Notes under the pieces: model-generated
The model's database searches: none
Told to the model about the DNA's origin: nothing
Seen by the model: the letters and a program-made list of their open reading frames with translations, nothing else
Shown: positions 18,884 through 28,266 of the stretch, piece after piece
How positions within the stretch are numbered: the stretch's first letter is position 1
How the letters are laid out: each line of letters opens with the position of its first letter
Program-made: the position numbers and the translations under genes
DNA from: an uncultured Pseudomonas sp.
Lineage (GTDB): Bacteria > Pseudomonadota > Gammaproteobacteria > Pseudomonadales > Pseudomonadaceae
DNA: 64,000 nucleotides
Reading direction: 5' to 3'
Assembly (NCBI RefSeq): GCF_946886105.1
Contig: NZ_CAMPHV010000017.1
Coordinates: 49,945 to 113,944, forward strand

Positions 18884-18960
18884 GTAGCCCGGATGAAATC
18901 CGGGGAGCGATCTCCGCCGCAAAACCGCTCCCGGATTGCGCCAAGGCTTATCCGGGCTAC
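18884..18960. repeat. GTAGCCCGGAT...ATCCGGGCTAC inverted repeat
   Basis: Perfect 11-base terminal arms (18884-18894 and 18950-18960) with further internal complementarity (AATCCGGG / CCCGGATT). The same type occurs at 32063-32127 and as a degenerate copy near 60275. It lies between the convergent ridA and epimerase genes and may end transcription from both sides. Confidence 0.7.
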
Positions 18961-18964
18961 GGCT

Positions 18965-19816
18965 CTAACTGCCCCGCAAAATCGCTGCATAGCCCTCGCG
19001 ATAACTCGGATACTGCGGCGCCCAGCCGAGGGCTCTGGCGCGGGCGTTGCTGCAGCGCTTGCTGCCGGCGCGGCGCACCGTCGCCTGCTCGGCCCAGTGG
19101 CTGACGCCGAGCTGTTCGCGCAGCCAGGCCACCACCTCATGCAACGGCGCAGGCTGGTCGTCGACGCCGATATAGCAGTCGTCCAACGCCACGCCTCGGG
19201 CATCAGCCTGCAGCAGAAACGCCAGCAAGCCAGCGGCATCGTCGATATGGATACGGTTGCCGTACAACGGCGGCTCAACCGCCACCCGATAGCCCTCGCG
19301 CACCTGATTGAGCAGCCATTGCCGACCCGGCCCGTACAGCCCGGTCAGGCGTACCACGCTGGAAGGGATGCCGCTGCTCAGGGCAAGCTGCTCGGCCTCG
19401 CGCATCACTCGCCCAGAATAACCCTGGGCCTCGGCCGGCGAAGCCTCGTCGACCCATTCGCCGTTCTGCTGGCCATAAACGCTGCTGCTGGAAACGAACA
19501 GCAGGCGCTTGGGCCTTTGCCCGTGCTGCGCCAGCCAACCGAGCACCCGGCGCAAGCCCTCGACATAAGCGGCGCGATAACCGGCTTCATCGGAGCTGTT
19601 GGCCGCCGCGCAATACACCAGATAGTCCAGCTCACCCGTCGGCCAGGCGGCCGGGCAGGTATCCACTTCAAGATCGCCGGCCACCGGCAAGATCGCCGCG
19701 GGCAATTGCTCGACCGAGCGGCGCAAGCCATGCACGTCCCAGCCCGCAGCCGCCAGACGTAAGCCGAGGCGGCTGCCCAGATCGCCGCAACCGGCGAGCA
19801 AAACGGTGGTGGTCAT
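18965..19816 (-). CDS. NAD(P)-dependent epimerase/SDR-like protein (YeeZ type)
   Basis: A 283-residue Rossmann-fold protein of the extended short-chain dehydrogenase class. The N-terminus MTTTVLLAGCGDLGSRLGLRL holds the GxxGxxG nucleotide loop; SSSVYGQ supplies the YxxxK-region equivalent, as in YeeZ-like sugar epimerases. The substrate is not known. It is convergent with ridA and divergent from oxyR, with fewer than 100 bases between the two starts. Confidence 0.85.
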   Translation of the reverse strand: MTTTVLLAGCGDLGSRLGLRLAAAGWDVHGLRRSVEQLPAAILPVAGDLEVDTCPAAWPTGELDYLVYCAAANSSDEAGYRAAYVEGLRRVLGWLAQHGQRPKRLLFVSSSSVYGQQNGEWVDEASPAEAQGYSGRVMREAEQLALSSGIPSSVVRLTGLYGPGRQWLLNQVREGYRVAVEPPLYGNRIHIDDAAGLLAFLLQADARGVALDDCYIGVDDQPAPLHEVVAWLREQLGVSHWAEQATVRRAGSKRCSNARARALGWAPQYPSYREGYAAILRGS

Positions 19817-19911
19817 GGCTCACTCCAGAATTTCGCAAAAGCGCAGTCTAGCCCGGTTGGTTGATTGCAATGCAAAGGCTATGCTTGGCGGCACATCAAT
19901 GGATAGACACT

Positions 19912-20838
19912 ATGACCCTCACCGAACTGCGCTACATCGTCACCCTGGCCCAGGAACAACACTTCGGTCGCGCCGCCGAGCGCTGCCATGTCAGCCAGCC
20001 GACCCTGTCGGTGGGGGTGAAGAAGCTCGAGGACGAGCTCGGCGTGATGATTTTCGAGCGCAGCAAGAGCGCGGTACGCCTGACCCCGGTCGGCGAGGGC
20101 ATCGTCACCCAGGCGCACAAGGTGCTGGAGCAGGCCCAGGGCATCCGCGAGCTGGCCCAGGCCGGCAAGAACCAACTGGCGGCGCCGCTGAAGATCGGCG
20201 CGATCTATACGGTCGGCCCTTACCTGTTCCCGCATTTGATTCCGCAGCTGCACCGGGTCGCCGCGCAGATGCCGCTGTATATCGAAGAGAACTTCACCCA
20301 CGTGCTGCGCGACAAGCTGCGCACCGGCGAGCTGGACGCGATCATCATCGCCCTGCCGTTCCAGGAAGCCGATGTGCTGACCAAGCCGCTGTACGACGAA
20401 CCTTTCTACGCCCTGCTCCCTGCCGGCCATCCCTGGGCCGAGATGAAAACCATCGACAGCAAGCTGCTCAACGACAAGAGCCTGTTGCTGCTCGGCGAGG
20501 GCCATTGCTTCCGCGACCAGGTGCTCGAGGCCTGCCCGACCCTGCGTAAAGGCGGCGAAGACAACGCCAAGCACACCACCGTGGAATCCAGCTCGCTGGA
20601 AACCATCCGCCATATGGTCGCCTCCGGCCTCGGCGTGTCGATCCTGCCGTTCTCGGCGGTGGACAGCCACCACTACGCCCCCGGGGTGATCGAGGTGCGC
20701 CCGCTCAGCGCACCGACGCCGTTCCGCACCGTGGCCATCGCCTGGCGCGCCAGCTTCCCGCGGCCAAAGGCCATCGAAGTGCTGGCCGATTCGATCCGTC
20801 TGTGCTCGGTAAGCCAGGCACCGAAACCCGCGGCCTAA
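19912..20838 (+). CDS. oxyR: hydrogen-peroxide-sensing regulator OxyR
   Basis: A 308-residue LysR-type regulator that activates catalase and alkyl hydroperoxide reductase genes. The N-terminal helix-turn-helix (AAERCHVSQPTLSVGVKKLE) is followed by the sensing domain, with redox cysteines Cys199 and Cys208 in GEGHCFRDQVLEAC, exactly the E. coli positions. The gene lies nine bases upstream of recG, the conserved Pseudomonas arrangement in which recG is co-transcribed and helps OxyR access its promoters. Confidence 0.97.
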   Translation: MTLTELRYIVTLAQEQHFGRAAERCHVSQPTLSVGVKKLEDELGVMIFERSKSAVRLTPVGEGIVTQAHKVLEQAQGIRELAQAGKNQLAAPLKIGAIYTVGPYLFPHLIPQLHRVAAQMPLYIEENFTHVLRDKLRTGELDAIIIALPFQEADVLTKPLYDEPFYALLPAGHPWAEMKTIDSKLLNDKSLLLLGEGHCFRDQVLEACPTLRKGGEDNAKHTTVESSSLETIRHMVASGLGVSILPFSAVDSHHYAPGVIEVRPLSAPTPFRTVAIAWRASFPRPKAIEVLADSIRLCSVSQAPKPAA

Positions 20839-20847
20839 GGCAGGGCG

Positions 20848-22923
20848 ATGACTGAACTGGCCGAGGTATCCGTTACCGCGCTCAAAGGGGTGGGCGCGGC
20901 CCTGGCCGAGAAACTCGCCAAGGTCGGTCTGGAAACCCTGCAGGATGTGCTGTTTCACCTGCCGCTGCGTTATCAGGACCGCACCCGCATCGTGCCGATC
21001 GGCGCGCTGCGCCCCGGTCAGGACGCGGTGGTCGAAGGCACCGTGGCCGGCGCCGATGTGGTCATGGGCCGTAGGCGCAGCCTGCTGGTGCGCTTGCAGG
21101 ACGGCAGCGGCACGCTCAGCCTGCGCTTCTACCACTTCAGCCAGGCGCAGAAAGAAGGCCTCAAGCGCGGCACCCTGGTGCGTTGCTACGGCGAGGTGCG
21201 CCCCGGCTCCTCGGGCCTGGAAATCTACCATCCGGAATACCGCGCGCTCTCGGGCGGCGAGCCGATCGCCGTGGAACAGACCCTGACGCCGATCTACCCG
21301 AGCACCGAGGGCCTGACCCAGCAACGCCTGCGCCAGCTCAGCGAGCAGGCCCTGGCGCGCCTCGGCCCGCACAGCCTGCCGGATTGGCTGCCCGCCGAAC
21401 TGGCCCGCGACTATCGCCTCAGCCCGCTGGATCAGGCGCTGCGCTACCTGCACCGGCCACCACCGGACGCCGACCTCGAAGAGCTCGCCGAAGGCCGGCA
21501 TTGGGCCCAGCACCGCCTGGCCTTCGAGGAACTGCTGACCCATCAGCTGTCGTTGCAGCGCCTGCGCGAAAGCGTGCGCGCCCAGCAGGCGCCCGCCGTG
21601 CCACCGGCCAAGCGGCTGCCGCAGCAATTTCTGGCCAACCTGGGCTTCGCCCCCACGGGCGCGCAGCAGCGGGTCGGCGCCGAAATCGCCTACGACCTGA
21701 GCCAGGACGAACCCATGCTGCGTCTGGTGCAGGGCGATGTCGGCGCCGGCAAGACCGTGGTCGCCGCCTTCGCCGCCCTGCAAGTGCTGGAAGCGGGCTA
21801 TCAGGTGGCCTTGATGGCGCCGACCGAAATCCTCGCCGAGCAGCACTTCATCACCTTCAGCAAATGGCTGGCGCCGCTCGGCATCGAAGTCGCCTGGCTG
21901 GCCGGCAAGCTCAAGGGCAAGGCTCGCGTCACGGCGCTGGAGCAGATCGCCAGCGGCGTGCCGATGGTGGTCGGCACCCATGCGCTGTTTCAGGAGGAGG
22001 TGCAGTTCAAGCATCTGGCCCTGGCGATCATCGACGAGCAACACCGCTTCGGCGTGCAGCAGCGTCTGGCGCTACGCCAGAAAGGCATGGGCGGGCGCCT
22101 ATGCCCGCACCAGCTGATCATGACTGCCACGCCGATCCCGCGGACCCTGGCGATGAGCGCCTATGCCGATCTCGATACCTCGATCCTCGACGAACTGCCG
22201 CCCGGACGCACCCCGGTCAATACCGTGCTGGTGGCCGACAGCCGCCGCCTGGAAGTGATCGAGCGGGTGCGCTCGGCCTGCAACGAGGGGCGCCAGGCCT
22301 ATTGGGTCTGCACCCTGATCGAGGAGTCCGAAGAACTCACCTGCCAGGCCGCGGAAACCACCTTCGAGGACCTCGCGGCGGCGCTCGGCGGGCTCAATGT
22401 CGGCCTGATCCACGGGCGCATGAAACCGGCGGAAAAAGCCGCGGTGATGCAGCAGTTCAAGGACGGCCAGTTGCAGCTGCTGGTCGCCACCACGGTGATC
22501 GAGGTCGGCGTCGATGTGCCCAACGCCAGTTTGATGATCATCGAGAACCCCGAGCGCCTGGGTCTGGCCCAACTGCACCAGCTGCGCGGCCGGGTCGGCC
22601 GTGGCAGCGCCGCCAGCCATTGCGTGCTGCTCTATCACCCGCCGCTGTCGCAGATCGGTCGTGAGCGCCTGGGCATCATGCGCGAAACCTGCGACGGTTT
22701 CGTCATCGCCGAAAAGGACCTGGAATTGCGCGGCCCCGGGGAAATGCTCGGTACGCGCCAGACCGGTTTGCTGCAATTCAAAGTCGCCGACCTGATGCGC
22801 GATGCGGACCTGTTGCCGGCGGTACGCGATGCGGCGCAAGCTCTACTCTCGCAGTGGCCGCAACACGTCAGCCCGTTGTTGCAGCGCTGGTTGCGTCACG
22901 GCCAGCAGTATGGCCAAGTATGA
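20848..22923 (+). CDS. recG: ATP-dependent DNA helicase RecG
   Basis: Remodels stalled replication forks and Holliday junctions. The 691 residues show the N-terminal wedge (OB-fold) domain (about 1-250), a superfamily 2 helicase core with Walker A GDVGAGKT, motif II DEQH, motif III MTATPIPRT, and the C-terminal helicase lobe with VATTVIEVGVDVPNA and QLRGRVGRG. It follows oxyR with a nine-base gap and no separate promoter visible. Confidence 0.97.
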   Translation: MTELAEVSVTALKGVGAALAEKLAKVGLETLQDVLFHLPLRYQDRTRIVPIGALRPGQDAVVEGTVAGADVVMGRRRSLLVRLQDGSGTLSLRFYHFSQAQKEGLKRGTLVRCYGEVRPGSSGLEIYHPEYRALSGGEPIAVEQTLTPIYPSTEGLTQQRLRQLSEQALARLGPHSLPDWLPAELARDYRLSPLDQALRYLHRPPPDADLEELAEGRHWAQHRLAFEELLTHQLSLQRLRESVRAQQAPAVPPAKRLPQQFLANLGFAPTGAQQRVGAEIAYDLSQDEPMLRLVQGDVGAGKTVVAAFAALQVLEAGYQVALMAPTEILAEQHFITFSKWLAPLGIEVAWLAGKLKGKARVTALEQIASGVPMVVGTHALFQEEVQFKHLALAIIDEQHRFGVQQRLALRQKGMGGRLCPHQLIMTATPIPRTLAMSAYADLDTSILDELPPGRTPVNTVLVADSRRLEVIERVRSACNEGRQAYWVCTLIEESEELTCQAAETTFEDLAAALGGLNVGLIHGRMKPAEKAAVMQQFKDGQLQLLVATTVIEVGVDVPNASLMIIENPERLGLAQLHQLRGRVGRGSAASHCVLLYHPPLSQIGRERLGIMRETCDGFVIAEKDLELRGPGEMLGTRQTGLLQFKVADLMRDADLLPAVRDAAQALLSQWPQHVSPLLQRWLRHGQQYGQV

Positions 22924-23011
22924 TCCACTGCACGGGCGTCTGTCGCCTGAGCCGCCAGGCTGCTAGCCTGCTGGTTATACTTCGAAAAACGCCCCACAAA
23001 CGGATGTCGCC

Positions 23012-24418
23012 ATGACCGATGCAGCCCTCGAAGCCGACAACACACCGCAGGCGCCTGCGATGATTCTGCAGTTGCTGGAGAAGCTCGGCCTGCCGCATCA
23101 GGTGCGTAACGAACAACCCGGCCTGCCCGCGGCGCAGCGCGTACAAGCGGTGCTGCTCGACGATGCGGTCGGCGCACTGCTGGTGCTCTACCCGCAGAAT
23201 CAGCTGCTCGACCTCAACCGCCTGGCCGAACTGACCGGGCGCCAGCTCACCGCGGTCAAGGCCGAACGCCTGGAACGCATGCTCGGCAAGCACAACCTCA
23301 GCGTATTGCCCGGCCTGCCGCCGTTGACCAGCTCGCCCTGCCTGTACGACGAACGCCTGTTGCAAGTGCCCAGCCTGCTCGTCGAATCCGGCCAGCCGGG
23401 TGTGCTGCTGGAAATCCCCAGCGAGGCCTACAAGAAGGTGCTGACCAAGGCCAGCGCCGCGCGTTTCGGTGAGCTGATCAGCAATATCCAGCCGAACCTC
23501 GACCGTCCCGACGACGACCGCGCCGAGATCACCCTGGCGGTGCAGACCTTTACCGCACGGCGCATCCAGCAGCGGCTGGAGGAGACCATCGAGATCCCGC
23601 CGCTGCCGGAAACCGCGCAGAAGATCATCCGCTTCCGCGTCGATCCGGATGCCACCGTCGACGACATCACCGGGGTGGTGGAAACCGATCCGGCCCTGGC
23701 CGCGCAAGTGGTCAGCTGGGCCGCGTCGCCCTATTACGCCGCACCCGGCAAGATCCGTTCGGTGGAAGACGCCATCGTCCGCGTGCTGGGCTTCGACCTG
23801 GTGATCAACCTGGCCCTGGGACTGGCCCTGGGCAAGACCCTGAGCCTGCCCAAAGACCAACCGCAGCACGCCACGCCCTATTGGCAGCAGTCGATCTACA
23901 CCGCTGCGGTGATCGAGGGCCTGACCCGCGCCATGCCGCGCGCGCAGCGCCCGGAGGCCGGGCTGACCTACCTCGCCGGGCTGCTGCACAACTTCGGCTA
24001 CCTGGTTTTGGCGCACGTGTTCCCGCCGCATTTCTCGCTGATCTGCCGTCATCTGGAAGCCAACCCGCATCTGTCGGCCAGCTATGTCGAGCAACACCTG
24101 CTGGGCATCACCCGCGAACAGATCGGCGCCTGGCTGATGCGCTTCTGGGATATGCCGGAGGAGCTGGCCAGCGCTTTGCGCTTCCAGCACGACCCAGACT
24201 ACGACGGCGCCCATGCCGCTTACCCGAATCTGGTGTGCCTGGCGGTCAGCCTGCTGCGCAACCGCGGGATCGGTGCCGGGCCCACCAACGAAATCCCGCA
24301 AAGCCTGCTCGACAACCTCGGCCTCAGCCGCGAGAAAGCCGCCGACGCGGTGGATAAAGTGTTGGCCGCCGAAGTGGCGCTGCGCGAACTGGCTTCGCAG
24401 TTCCATCCCACTCATTGA
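23012..24418 (+). CDS. YbaK-like/HDOD domain signalling protein
   Basis: A 468-residue protein. The first ~150 residues resemble the YbaK/ProX aminoacyl-tRNA deacylase fold, and residues ~185-400 form an HDOD domain (IPPLPETAQKIIRF, then DPALAAQVVSWAASPYYA and LAGLLHNFGYLVL). HDOD domains are HD-like but lack the metal-binding catalytic set, and act in regulatory protein interactions. The pair of domains and the position after recG are conserved in Pseudomonas; the role is not established. Confidence 0.85.
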   Translation: MTDAALEADNTPQAPAMILQLLEKLGLPHQVRNEQPGLPAAQRVQAVLLDDAVGALLVLYPQNQLLDLNRLAELTGRQLTAVKAERLERMLGKHNLSVLPGLPPLTSSPCLYDERLLQVPSLLVESGQPGVLLEIPSEAYKKVLTKASAARFGELISNIQPNLDRPDDDRAEITLAVQTFTARRIQQRLEETIEIPPLPETAQKIIRFRVDPDATVDDITGVVETDPALAAQVVSWAASPYYAAPGKIRSVEDAIVRVLGFDLVINLALGLALGKTLSLPKDQPQHATPYWQQSIYTAAVIEGLTRAMPRAQRPEAGLTYLAGLLHNFGYLVLAHVFPPHFSLICRHLEANPHLSASYVEQHLLGITREQIGAWLMRFWDMPEELASALRFQHDPDYDGAHAAYPNLVCLAVSLLRNRGIGAGPTNEIPQSLLDNLGLSREKAADAVDKVLAAEVALRELASQFHPTH

Positions 24419-24439
24419 GCGCGATGACACGAAAATGCA

Positions 24440-24462
24440 AAAGGGGCCGAACAGGCCCCTTT
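24440..24462. terminator. bidirectional rho-independent terminator
   Basis: AAAGGGGCC (24440-24448) pairs with GGCCCCTTT (24454-24462) around a five-base loop, with A-rich and T-rich flanks on both sides. It serves the convergent HDOD gene (plus) and the secreted-protein gene at 24489 (minus). Confidence 0.85.
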
Positions 24463-24488
24463 GCTTTTGCAGCGTTTTTCCGCCGGCT

Positions 24489-25226
24489 TTATCGCAGCGC
24501 CGCGCGCCGCTCGGCGAACAACTGCGGTAGCGCTTCGACGCTGCTTTTCAGCAACAGCGCAACGGCGGGTTGTTCGTAAATGGCCGCATACTCGGCCAAC
24601 TGGTCGCTGGGAATCTGCCGATAGGCATAGAGCATGAAGGACTCCACCGCCTTGGCGCTGGACACGCGCAGGGCTTCTTCCTGGGCGCGGGTCTGGCTGC
24701 TCAGCGCCTGCTCGTCGAGGTTGTCGCCGCGAGCCCTGAGCGCCAACAGCGCCTGGGTCTTGCCCACTTCATAACGCAGCACGGCGGCCAGTTCGGTGGT
24801 GTGGGCCGCTGTGTCCAGGCGCTTGACCAGGTCCAGACGATCCTGGCGCGGCGGGCGCTCCTTCAGTTGTACGCGGTAGTCCGCCAGGTTCTTTGCATCC
24901 TTCTCGCCAACCGCCCGTTCGGCGGCGGTAAAACGCTGCGCCAGCGGGCTGTCGAGCAGCTGCCGGGCGCTTTCCAGTTGTCCCTGATCGAATTTGCCGC
25001 TCAAACGTGCGGCCAGATCCCCGCACAGGGCATCGGCGCTAAAAGCCTCGCCCAAGGCCGCCTGCTGCTTGGCATCGAGGCCACGCCGCAACAGGGGTGC
25101 ACTTTGCTCGCAGAGCAAACGGATACCGGACAGTTCGAACACCGCAACGAAGGCGTCGGCTTTAGGCGGGGCGGCGAGCGTCAGGGCGCTCGCGAGTAAC
25201 AGCGGTAGTAGGAGGAAAAAACGCAT
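24489..25226 (-). CDS. predicted periplasmic protein (DUF2059-like)
   Basis: A 245-residue hypothetical protein with a clear signal peptide (MRFFLLLPLLLASALTLAAPP, cleavage near residue 19). The mature part is helical and charged; LLDSPLAQRFTAAERA resembles the short motif of DUF2059 proteins, and two cysteines (in LLCEQ and LCGDL) could form a disulfide. No catalytic residues are apparent. Related proteins sit at the same place in other Pseudomonas genomes; function unknown. Confidence 0.75.
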   Translation of the reverse strand: MRFFLLLPLLLASALTLAAPPKADAFVAVFELSGIRLLCEQSAPLLRRGLDAKQQAALGEAFSADALCGDLAARLSGKFDQGQLESARQLLDSPLAQRFTAAERAVGEKDAKNLADYRVQLKERPPRQDRLDLVKRLDTAAHTTELAAVLRYEVGKTQALLALRARGDNLDEQALSSQTRAQEEALRVSSAKAVESFMLYAYRQIPSDQLAEYAAIYEQPAVALLLKSSVEALPQLFAERRAALR

Positions 25227-25305
25227 GGCTGGGCTTCCCGGATAACTCTGCCCAGCCTAGCGAACGCGGCGAGTGTCGGCCAGCGCCCTTGTGCAAGCTT
25301 GTCTA

Positions 25306-25698
25306 TCAGGCGGCTTTTTTATCGCTGCCGGGCTTTTTCGGCATCAGGTATTTGGTCAGCCCCTGGAACCACATCACCAAGGCCGGGTTGCCCTGGATCT
25401 GAATCTCTTTGTTCTGGATACCCTGCATAAAGGCCAGCTGCTTGTTCTTCGCGCTCATGGTGGCGAAACCGTAGGCGCCGTCCTTGAAGCCGATAGCGAA
25501 GGCCGGTGCGCTGGCCGGGCCGCGTTTGCTGACGATGCGCTGGTCTTTGACGATGAAATGACGGGCGATCTTGCCATCGAGCGTGTGCAACTGGAAGGTC
25601 ATATCGCGGTCGACCAGCTGTTGCTGGAAAGCGGGGTTTTCGCGGCTGGCTTTGGCCATCAGGCGGCCCAGCATCCACAGGAGAAAACGAAATTTCAT
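25306..25698 (-). CDS. SCP2-like sterol-carrier-fold protein
   Basis: A 130-residue protein with the SCP2-type lipid-binding pattern: FQLHTLDGKIARHFIVKD, then PAFAIGFKDGAYGFATM and the final NPALVMWFQGLTKYL. The N-terminus is hydrophobic (MKFRFLLWMLGRLM), suggesting membrane contact. The second ATG (25698) is chosen because GAGG lies eight bases upstream; an ATG two codons earlier would be only two bases from it. The basic tail is PKKPGSDKKAA. Function in the cell is unknown. Confidence 0.8.
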   Translation of the reverse strand: MKFRFLLWMLGRLMAKASRENPAFQQQLVDRDMTFQLHTLDGKIARHFIVKDQRIVSKRGPASAPAFAIGFKDGAYGFATMSAKNKQLAFMQGIQNKEIQIQGNPALVMWFQGLTKYLMPKKPGSDKKAA

Positions 25699-25950
25699 GC
25701 GCATGGCCTCGGGGGGGAGTTAAAACGGCGGCGCATTGTAGCGAGTTGTGACAGAGACCACAGCCAACCTAAGGGATGGTCGGCACGGGCGGTGGGGCGC
25801 CCGGAGCACGGGTGGCGTGTATGGCTAGTTCAATTAGTCAACTTCGACGCTCGAAAACCCGATTCAGCAATGCTGTTCGGAACTTCTACCATCCGAACCT
25901 GAGTAAACCGACTAGCCGTACAGGCCACTAACGGCTCCGGGCCGGATCAC

Positions 25951-26223
25951 TCAGTTAACGGCGTCTTTCAGGGATTTACCCGGCTTGAAGGCGACCGTGT
26001 TGCTGGCTTTGATCTTCACCGGTTCGCCGGTTTGCGGGTTTTTGCCGGTGCGGGCACCTCGGTGACGTTGAACGAAAGTGCCGAAGCCCACGAGCGTCAC
26101 ACTGTCCTTGCGGTTCAGTGCACCAGTGATTTCTTCGAGCACGGCGTTGAGTACGCGATTAGCCTGATCTTTGGTCAGATCTGCCTTATCGGCAATGGCG
26201 GCGGCGAGTTCCGGTTTACGCAT
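25951..26223 (-). CDS. hupA: HU family DNA-binding protein
   Basis: A 90-residue HU histone-like protein that bends and compacts DNA. MRKPELAAAIADKADLTKDQAN and FGTFVQRHRGARTGKNPQTGEPVKI, which contains the DNA-binding arm, are diagnostic. Pseudomonas have several HU paralogues; the location next to the rubredoxin genes fits the one named hupA. A weak hairpin (25875-25898, GTTCGGA...TCCGAAC) lies downstream. Confidence 0.93.
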   Translation of the reverse strand: MRKPELAAAIADKADLTKDQANRVLNAVLEEITGALNRKDSVTLVGFGTFVQRHRGARTGKNPQTGEPVKIKASNTVAFKPGKSLKDAVN

Positions 26224-26411
26224 AAATGCCTCTTTGACGGTTTTTGTTGTTGTATCCGTGCTGCTCGTTCAAGAACAGCGCCCAAGGCGCTGCAACAGCT
26301 CTGCGCTGCGGCAGACCCCATGGAGAATGGCATGTGGCGTGGAGCTGCGCCAGTCTTGGCCAGCAGTTTAATTGGTCAATTTCGCGGCATATTAGCCAGA
26401 ACAGCCGCTAT

Positions 26412-27572
26412 TTACGCCAATAATGCCGGAAGCTCCTTATTCAAGCCGAACTTCTCCTGCACTGCAGTGCCGGTGAGGACGTAACCCAGCAGCGCGCCGC
26501 CAGCATCGTGGCAGAGCGCCTTGATATCGCCGCCACTGCCATGCACCGTCCACTCGCCCGTCAAGCCGCGCGGCGGCGGCGATACGACCAAAGGACAGGC
26601 CGGGGTTTTCACCGTCACCGGCATAGGTCCGTAGCCGACCGCGGTCGGCTCACCAGCCAGGGTTTTCGCCAGGGCACGGGCGCAACTCATCAGCGGCATG
26701 ACATACAGCAGACTGAGGCCGTCGACTTCCGCGCAGTCGCCCAAGGCATAGATATTGGCGTGGGAGCTGCGCAGTTCGCGGTCGACCATGACTCCGCGGT
26801 TGACCGCCAGGCCCGCGGCGGCGGCGAGATCGATGCGCGGGCGCAGGCCGATCGCCGACAACACCAGGTCGCAGGCGATCAGCGTGCCGTCCGACAGCTG
26901 CGCGCGCAGGCCGTCGTCCGCGTGCTCGAGGCTGGTCAGCAGCGGTCCCAGATGGAAACGCACGCCCAGGCTCTCAAGACCGGCCTGCAACGCAGACGCA
27001 GCGGCGGGGTGCAGCAAAGCGGGCATCAACTGTTCGCAGGGCGCGACCAGTTCGACCTGATAACCACCGAGACTGAGGTCGTTGGCGAATTCGCAACCGA
27101 TCAGACCGACCCCGAGGATCAGCACGCGGCGCTTGCCGGCGGCGGCCGCGCGAAAGCGCGCATAGTCTTCCAGGTCGTTGATCGACAGGATGCTATCGGC
27201 GGCATTGCCGGCGACCGGCACACGGATCGGCTCCGCGCCCCAGGCCAGGACCAGGTCGCGATAAGGCACCGCCTCTTCGCCGATCCACAGCTGTCGGTGG
27301 CCGGGATCGATGCCGCTGATGTGGGTGTGGGTGCGGATCTCCGCCTTCAGCTGTTCGGCCATCGCGCCCGGCTCGGCCATGCTCAGGGCATCCGCATCCT
27401 TGTTTTTGGCGAAACCGGTGGAGAGCATCGGTTTGGAATAGGAACGGCCGTCGTCGGCGCTGATCAGCAGCAACGGGGTGTCGCCGTCCAGCTTGCGGAA
27501 CTCGCGCGCCAGGTTGTAACCGGCCAGGCCGGTGCCGATTATCACGACAGGTGCGGATAGCGGGGCAGTCAT
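26412..27572 (-). CDS. rubB: rubredoxin-NAD+ reductase
   Basis: A 386-residue FAD/NAD flavoprotein that passes electrons from NADH to rubredoxin, feeding alkane hydroxylases and oxidative-stress enzymes. It has the FAD motif [17 protein letters not shown], the NAD motif [16 protein letters not shown] and the second FAD motif [12 protein letters not shown]. It ends the minus-strand run rubA1-rubA2-rubB, the known Pseudomonas order; the ~150-base gap to rubA2 may hold a separate promoter. Confidence 0.95.
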   Translation of the reverse strand: MTAPLSAPVVIIGTGLAGYNLAREFRKLDGDTPLLLISADDGRSYSKPMLSTGFAKNKDADALSMAEPGAMAEQLKAEIRTHTHISGIDPGHRQLWIGEEAVPYRDLVLAWGAEPIRVPVAGNAADSILSINDLEDYARFRAAAAGKRRVLILGVGLIGCEFANDLSLGGYQVELVAPCEQLMPALLHPAAASALQAGLESLGVRFHLGPLLTSLEHADDGLRAQLSDGTLIACDLVLSAIGLRPRIDLAAAAGLAVNRGVMVDRELRSSHANIYALGDCAEVDGLSLLYVMPLMSCARALAKTLAGEPTAVGYGPMPVTVKTPACPLVVSPPPRGLTGEWTVHGSGGDIKALCHDAGGALLGYVLTGTAVQEKFGLNKELPALLA

Positions 27573-27720
27573 CTTTCACTCCCAGGGATGGCGGCACGGC
27601 GCCGTGGAATTTGCCTGAAGATACAGGCGCGCTGGAGCATGGCGAGGGTATTGCCGGCTGAACCGCCGGCTGCATGCGGAGGTTTCGCTCGATTGCACCT
27701 GCCGGCGGGCCTCAGGGCAC

Positions 27721-27888
27721 TCAGACGATCTCGATCATCTCGAAGTCGACCTTGCCCACACCGCAATCGGGGCACTGCCAATCGGCGGGAATATCTTCCC
27801 AACGGGTACCGGGGGCGATGCCTTCGTCGGGCAGACCAACGGCCTCGTCATAGATGAAACCGCATACCACACACTGCCACTTACGCAT
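27721..27888 (-). CDS. rubA2: rubredoxin 2
   Basis: A 55-residue rubredoxin, [15 protein letters not shown]..., with two CxxC pairs (CVVC and CPDC) coordinating a single iron. It is an electron carrier between RubB and its oxygenase partners. The product ends FEMIEIV. It lies 58 bases from rubA1; the two proteins are about 70-75% identical by eye. Confidence 0.96.
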   Translation of the reverse strand: MRKWQCVVCGFIYDEAVGLPDEGIAPGTRWEDIPADWQCPDCGVGKVDFEMIEIV

Positions 27889-27946
27889 GCGTCCCCTCGC
27901 TCAGATTCGGCCAGACCGCGCCGCTGGCGCCGCTGGCGGGTTGCGA

Positions 27947-28114
27947 TCAGCCGATTTCGATCATCTCGAAATCCAATTTGCCGACACCGCAGTCCGGGCA
28001 TAACCAATCTTGCGGAACATCCTGCCAGAGGGTCCCGGCGGCGATGCCTTCGTCGGGCCAGCCCAGGCTTTCATCGTAGACCAGCCCGCAGACCACACAT
28101 TGCCACTTTTTCAT
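27947..28114 (-). CDS. rubA1: rubredoxin 1
   Basis: A 55-residue rubredoxin, [15 protein letters not shown]..., with two CxxC pairs (CVVC and CPDC) for the Fe(Cys)4 site and the end FEMIEIG. First gene of the rubA1-rubA2-rubB run. Although a longer frame extends upstream, the ATG at 28114 gives the exact family length. It is divergent from ubiC. Confidence 0.96.
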   Translation of the reverse strand: MKKWQCVVCGLVYDESLGWPDEGIAAGTLWQDVPQDWLCPDCGVGKLDFEMIEIG

Positions 28115-28266
28115 AACGACCTCAGATGAATCCCATAAAGAGTGCGCCGGGCAAACTACCGTAAATGCGCATGTGCGCCAAGCCGCGCGGCGACGAACGC
28201 GCCGCGCCTGATCCGCGCGAACGACCGTGCTAGACTCGCGCGCTCGACTCAACCGACGACCTTTCC

